Below, one piece after another: positions 62,452 to 64,000 of a DNA stretch of 64,000 bases. The stretch covers positions 49,360 to 113,359 of the forward strand of contig NZ_CAMFIA010000012.1 of NCBI RefSeq assembly GCF_945952405.1. The letters are read 5' to 3'. Position numbers and translations under genes: made by a program. The first letter of the stretch is position 1. Every line of letters starts with the position of its first letter. Origin of the DNA: an uncultured Stenotrophomonas sp. GTDB taxonomy: Bacteria; Pseudomonadota; Gammaproteobacteria; Xanthomonadales; Xanthomonadaceae. The notes beneath the pieces were generated by a model. The model saw nothing but the letters and a program-made list of their open reading frames with translations. It ran no database searches and was not told the origin of the DNA.

Positions 62452-63066
62452 ATGAAGATTTTCGGGCCGCTGTACGAGCGGGCGATGAAGTGGGCGGCAC
62501 ACGAGCGTGCGCCGACCTACCTGACGGTGCTGAGCTTCTTCGAAGCGATCATCTTCCCGGTGATGCCGGAGGTGATGCTGGCGCCGATGTGCGTGGCCCA
62601 GCCCAAGCGCGGCTGGTGGTTCGCCACCCTCAGCCTGGCTGGCTCGATGGTCGGCGCGCTGATCGGCTACGCGCTGGGCCATTACGCCTTCGAAGCGATC
62701 AAGCCGCTGTTCGAGGTGATGGGCATGCTGCCGGCGATCGAGCAGGGCATCACCACGGTGCAGGCAAAGATGGCCGAGTCGCCGTGGGCGGTGTTTACCT
62801 TCCTGGTGCTGGGCGGCTTCATGCCGATCCCGATGAAGGTCTTCACGTGGGCATCGGGTATCGTCGGCGTACCGATGCCGCAGTACCTGCTGAGCATGCT
62901 GATCGGTCGTGGCAAGCGCGTGTTCGTGCTGGCCGCGGTCATCCGGATCGGTGGTGCACGTGCCGAAGCGGCGCTGCGCCGCTGGATTGAACCGCTGGGC
63001 TGGATCGCCACCGCGCTGGTGGTGGTGCTGATCGCCTGGCTTGTATGGAGGTCGAAGTTCGCATGA
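62452..63066 (+). CDS. YqaA-family (VTT/DedA-like) membrane protein
   Basis: 204 residues. Soluble start (KIFGPLYERAMKWAAHERAP), re-entrant and transmembrane segments including TVLSFFEAIIFPVMPEVMLA, SLAGSMVGALIGYALGHYAF, FTFLVLGGFMPIPMKVFTWA and a C-terminal helix. It belongs to the YqaA branch of the VTT superfamily (possible lipid scramblase or transporter). The stop overlaps the nlpD start by four bases, which couples it to envelope biogenesis. Confidence 0.88.
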   Translation: MKIFGPLYERAMKWAAHERAPTYLTVLSFFEAIIFPVMPEVMLAPMCVAQPKRGWWFATLSLAGSMVGALIGYALGHYAFEAIKPLFEVMGMLPAIEQGITTVQAKMAESPWAVFTFLVLGGFMPIPMKVFTWASGIVGVPMPQYLLSMLIGRGKRVFVLAAVIRIGGARAEAALRRWIEPLGWIATALVVVLIAWLVWRSKFA

Positions 63067-63848
63067 GTCCTGATCGTCTGAGCAAGGGAGTGCGCATCGG
63101 CGCGCTGGCGTTGCTGGTTTCCACCCTGGCCGCCTGCGGCACCGCCACCGTGGTCCGCCCTGGCGGCGGCAGCGCCGGTGGTGGCGTGACCACCCCGAAG
63201 ACCTCGGTGCCCAAGCCGGGGCAGACCGTGGTCGTGCGCAAGGGCGACACCATCTATGCGCTGGCCCGCATCCACGACATCACCCCGGCCGACCTGATTG
63301 CCTGGAACAATCTGGACAATCCCTCGACCATCCATCCCGGCCAGGTGATCCGCCTGTACCCGCAGGGGGCTGGCGGTGGCCGTGCGCCGACCACGGTGGT
63401 GACGCCGCCGCGTTCCGGTGGCAGCACTGGCGGCAGCGCCACGCCGACCCCGGCGCCGGTCGGTCCGGTGAAGAGCAACATCGCCTGGCGCTGGCCCGCC
63501 GATGGCGCGATCGTCGGTCGCTATGTGGCTGGCGATGCGACCAAGCAGGGCGTGGACATCGCCGGCACCAGCGGCCAGGCGGTCAAGGCCACAGCCAATG
63601 GCGTGGTGGTGTACTCCGGCGCCGGCCTGGTCGGCTACGGCGAGCTGATCATCATCAAGCACAGTGACCAGTGGCTGTCGGCCTATGGCCACAACCGCAA
63701 GCGCCTGGTGAACGAAGGGCAGAGCGTGAAGGCCGGTGAGCAGATCGCCGAGATGGGCCGCACCGGTGCGAACCGCGACATGGTCCACTTCGAGATCCGC
63801 TACAACGGCAAGCCGGTCGACCCGCAGCAGTACCTGCCGGCGCGTTGA
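63063..63848 (+). CDS. nlpD: Lipoprotein NlpD, LysM and degenerate LytM domains
   Basis: 261 residues from ATG 63063. Lipoprotein signal ending LVSTLAACG. LysM domain with VVVRKGDTIYALARIHDITP and IHPGQVIRLY (about 58-103), a Thr/Gly/Pro-rich linker, then a LytM domain from about residue 140 (KQGVDIAGTSGQAVKA, YGELIIIKHSDQWLSAYGHN). The zinc-binding His of active M23 enzymes is replaced by Gln or Gly-type residues at the first site, so it is the catalytically inactive form that activates an amidase (AmiC) at the septum. rpoS is expected next, outside the window. Its last 52 bases are repeated at the window edge. Confidence 0.94.
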   Translation: MSPDRLSKGVRIGALALLVSTLAACGTATVVRPGGGSAGGGVTTPKTSVPKPGQTVVVRKGDTIYALARIHDITPADLIAWNNLDNPSTIHPGQVIRLYPQGAGGGRAPTTVVTPPRSGGSTGGSATPTPAPVGPVKSNIAWRWPADGAIVGRYVAGDATKQGVDIAGTSGQAVKATANGVVVYSGAGLVGYGELIIIKHSDQWLSAYGHNRKRLVNEGQSVKAGEQIAEMGRTGANRDMVHFEIRYNGKPVDPQQYLPAR

Positions 63849-63851
63849 TCG
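63797..63851 (+). repeat. 55-bp direct repeat, copy 1 (nlpD 3' end)
   Basis: Covers the last codons of nlpD including the stop codon and three bases beyond. Identical to 63946-64000 with an offset of 149 bases. Confidence 0.95.
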
Positions 63852-63945
63852 CCGATTCGCCCTCTGGGCGGATCCCCGGCCCGGCGCAGCGCGCCGGGCG
63901 TTCGCCGGCGGCGCGGCCCATGGGCCGCAAGCGCCGTCGGCTCAC

Positions 63946-64000
63946 CCGCTACAACGGCAAGCCGGTCGACCCGCAGCAGTACCTGCCGGCGCGTTGATCG
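63946..64000 (+). repeat. 55-bp direct repeat, copy 2 (at window edge)
   Basis: Exact copy of 63797-63851; may continue beyond the window. Suggests a 149-bp tandem duplication of the nlpD end plus spacer. Confidence 0.95.

Overview
The window reads as a high-GC gammaproteobacterial chromosome of the Xanthomonadaceae, most likely a Stenotrophomonas of the S. maltophilia group. This rests on the gene order parE / pyrG-kdsA-eno-ftsB-ispD-ispF-truD-surE-pcm-yqaA-nlpD, on the protein sequences, and on dispersed GTAG-type palindromes. The species is an inference. It splits at a tRNA-Leu gene near 34.4 kb: everything to the left is an integrated siphophage genome, everything to the right is host chromosome.

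Prophage (1 to about 34.35 kb; left end and early/replication genes lie outside the window). From left to right: a low-GC two-gene cargo module between two terminators (0.5-2.2 kb); a lysis cassette with a GH104 endolysin, a one-helix protein and nested Rz/Rz1-type spanins (2.2-4.3 kb); two nucleases and both terminase subunits (4.3-7.5 kb); an HK97-type head module of portal, ClpP-like protease, capsid and connectors (7.5-12.9 kb); and a tail module (12.9-25.8 kb) of tube protein, tail-assembly chaperone with a programmed -1 frameshift on A AAA AAC, 1.2-kilo-residue tape measure, DUF1833 and NlpC/P60 proteins, J-like tip protein and a fibre protein. Several hairpins and intrinsic terminators sit inside the late operon, so late transcription probably needs antitermination or uses them to set expression levels.

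Accessory zone (25.8-32 kb): a remnant of an SRAP/YedK gene, a thioesterase-like protein, a BLUF-fold protein that has lost the photochemically essential Tyr and Gln, a frameshifted fibre-like fragment, an exported Sel1-like protein beside an exported polyglycine protein, and two unrelated small genes that share an 82-bp upstream repeat with a perfect palindrome and a probably leaderless promoter. An AlpA-like protein and two tandem tyrosine recombinases lead to the tRNA-Leu attachment site. An intact-looking host BLUF gene lies directly across that site.

Host part (34.5-64 kb): BLUF protein, nucleotide-sugar dehydrogenase, membrane-anchored FMN glutamate-synthase-like protein, acetyltransferases, flavoprotein plus FKBP lipoprotein, TrhO-like rhodanese, LLM flavoprotein, ExoD and a CNNM/CorC-type protein, a DUF47-Pit phosphate uptake pair with a candidate Pho box, S10 peptidase, ParE, then the pyrG-to-nlpD block for CTP, KDO, glycolysis, division, isoprenoids, tRNA pseudouridine and stationary-phase survival. 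The right edge holds a 55-bp exact repeat of the nlpD 3' end. All functions are read from sequence motifs and remembered families; no database search was run.
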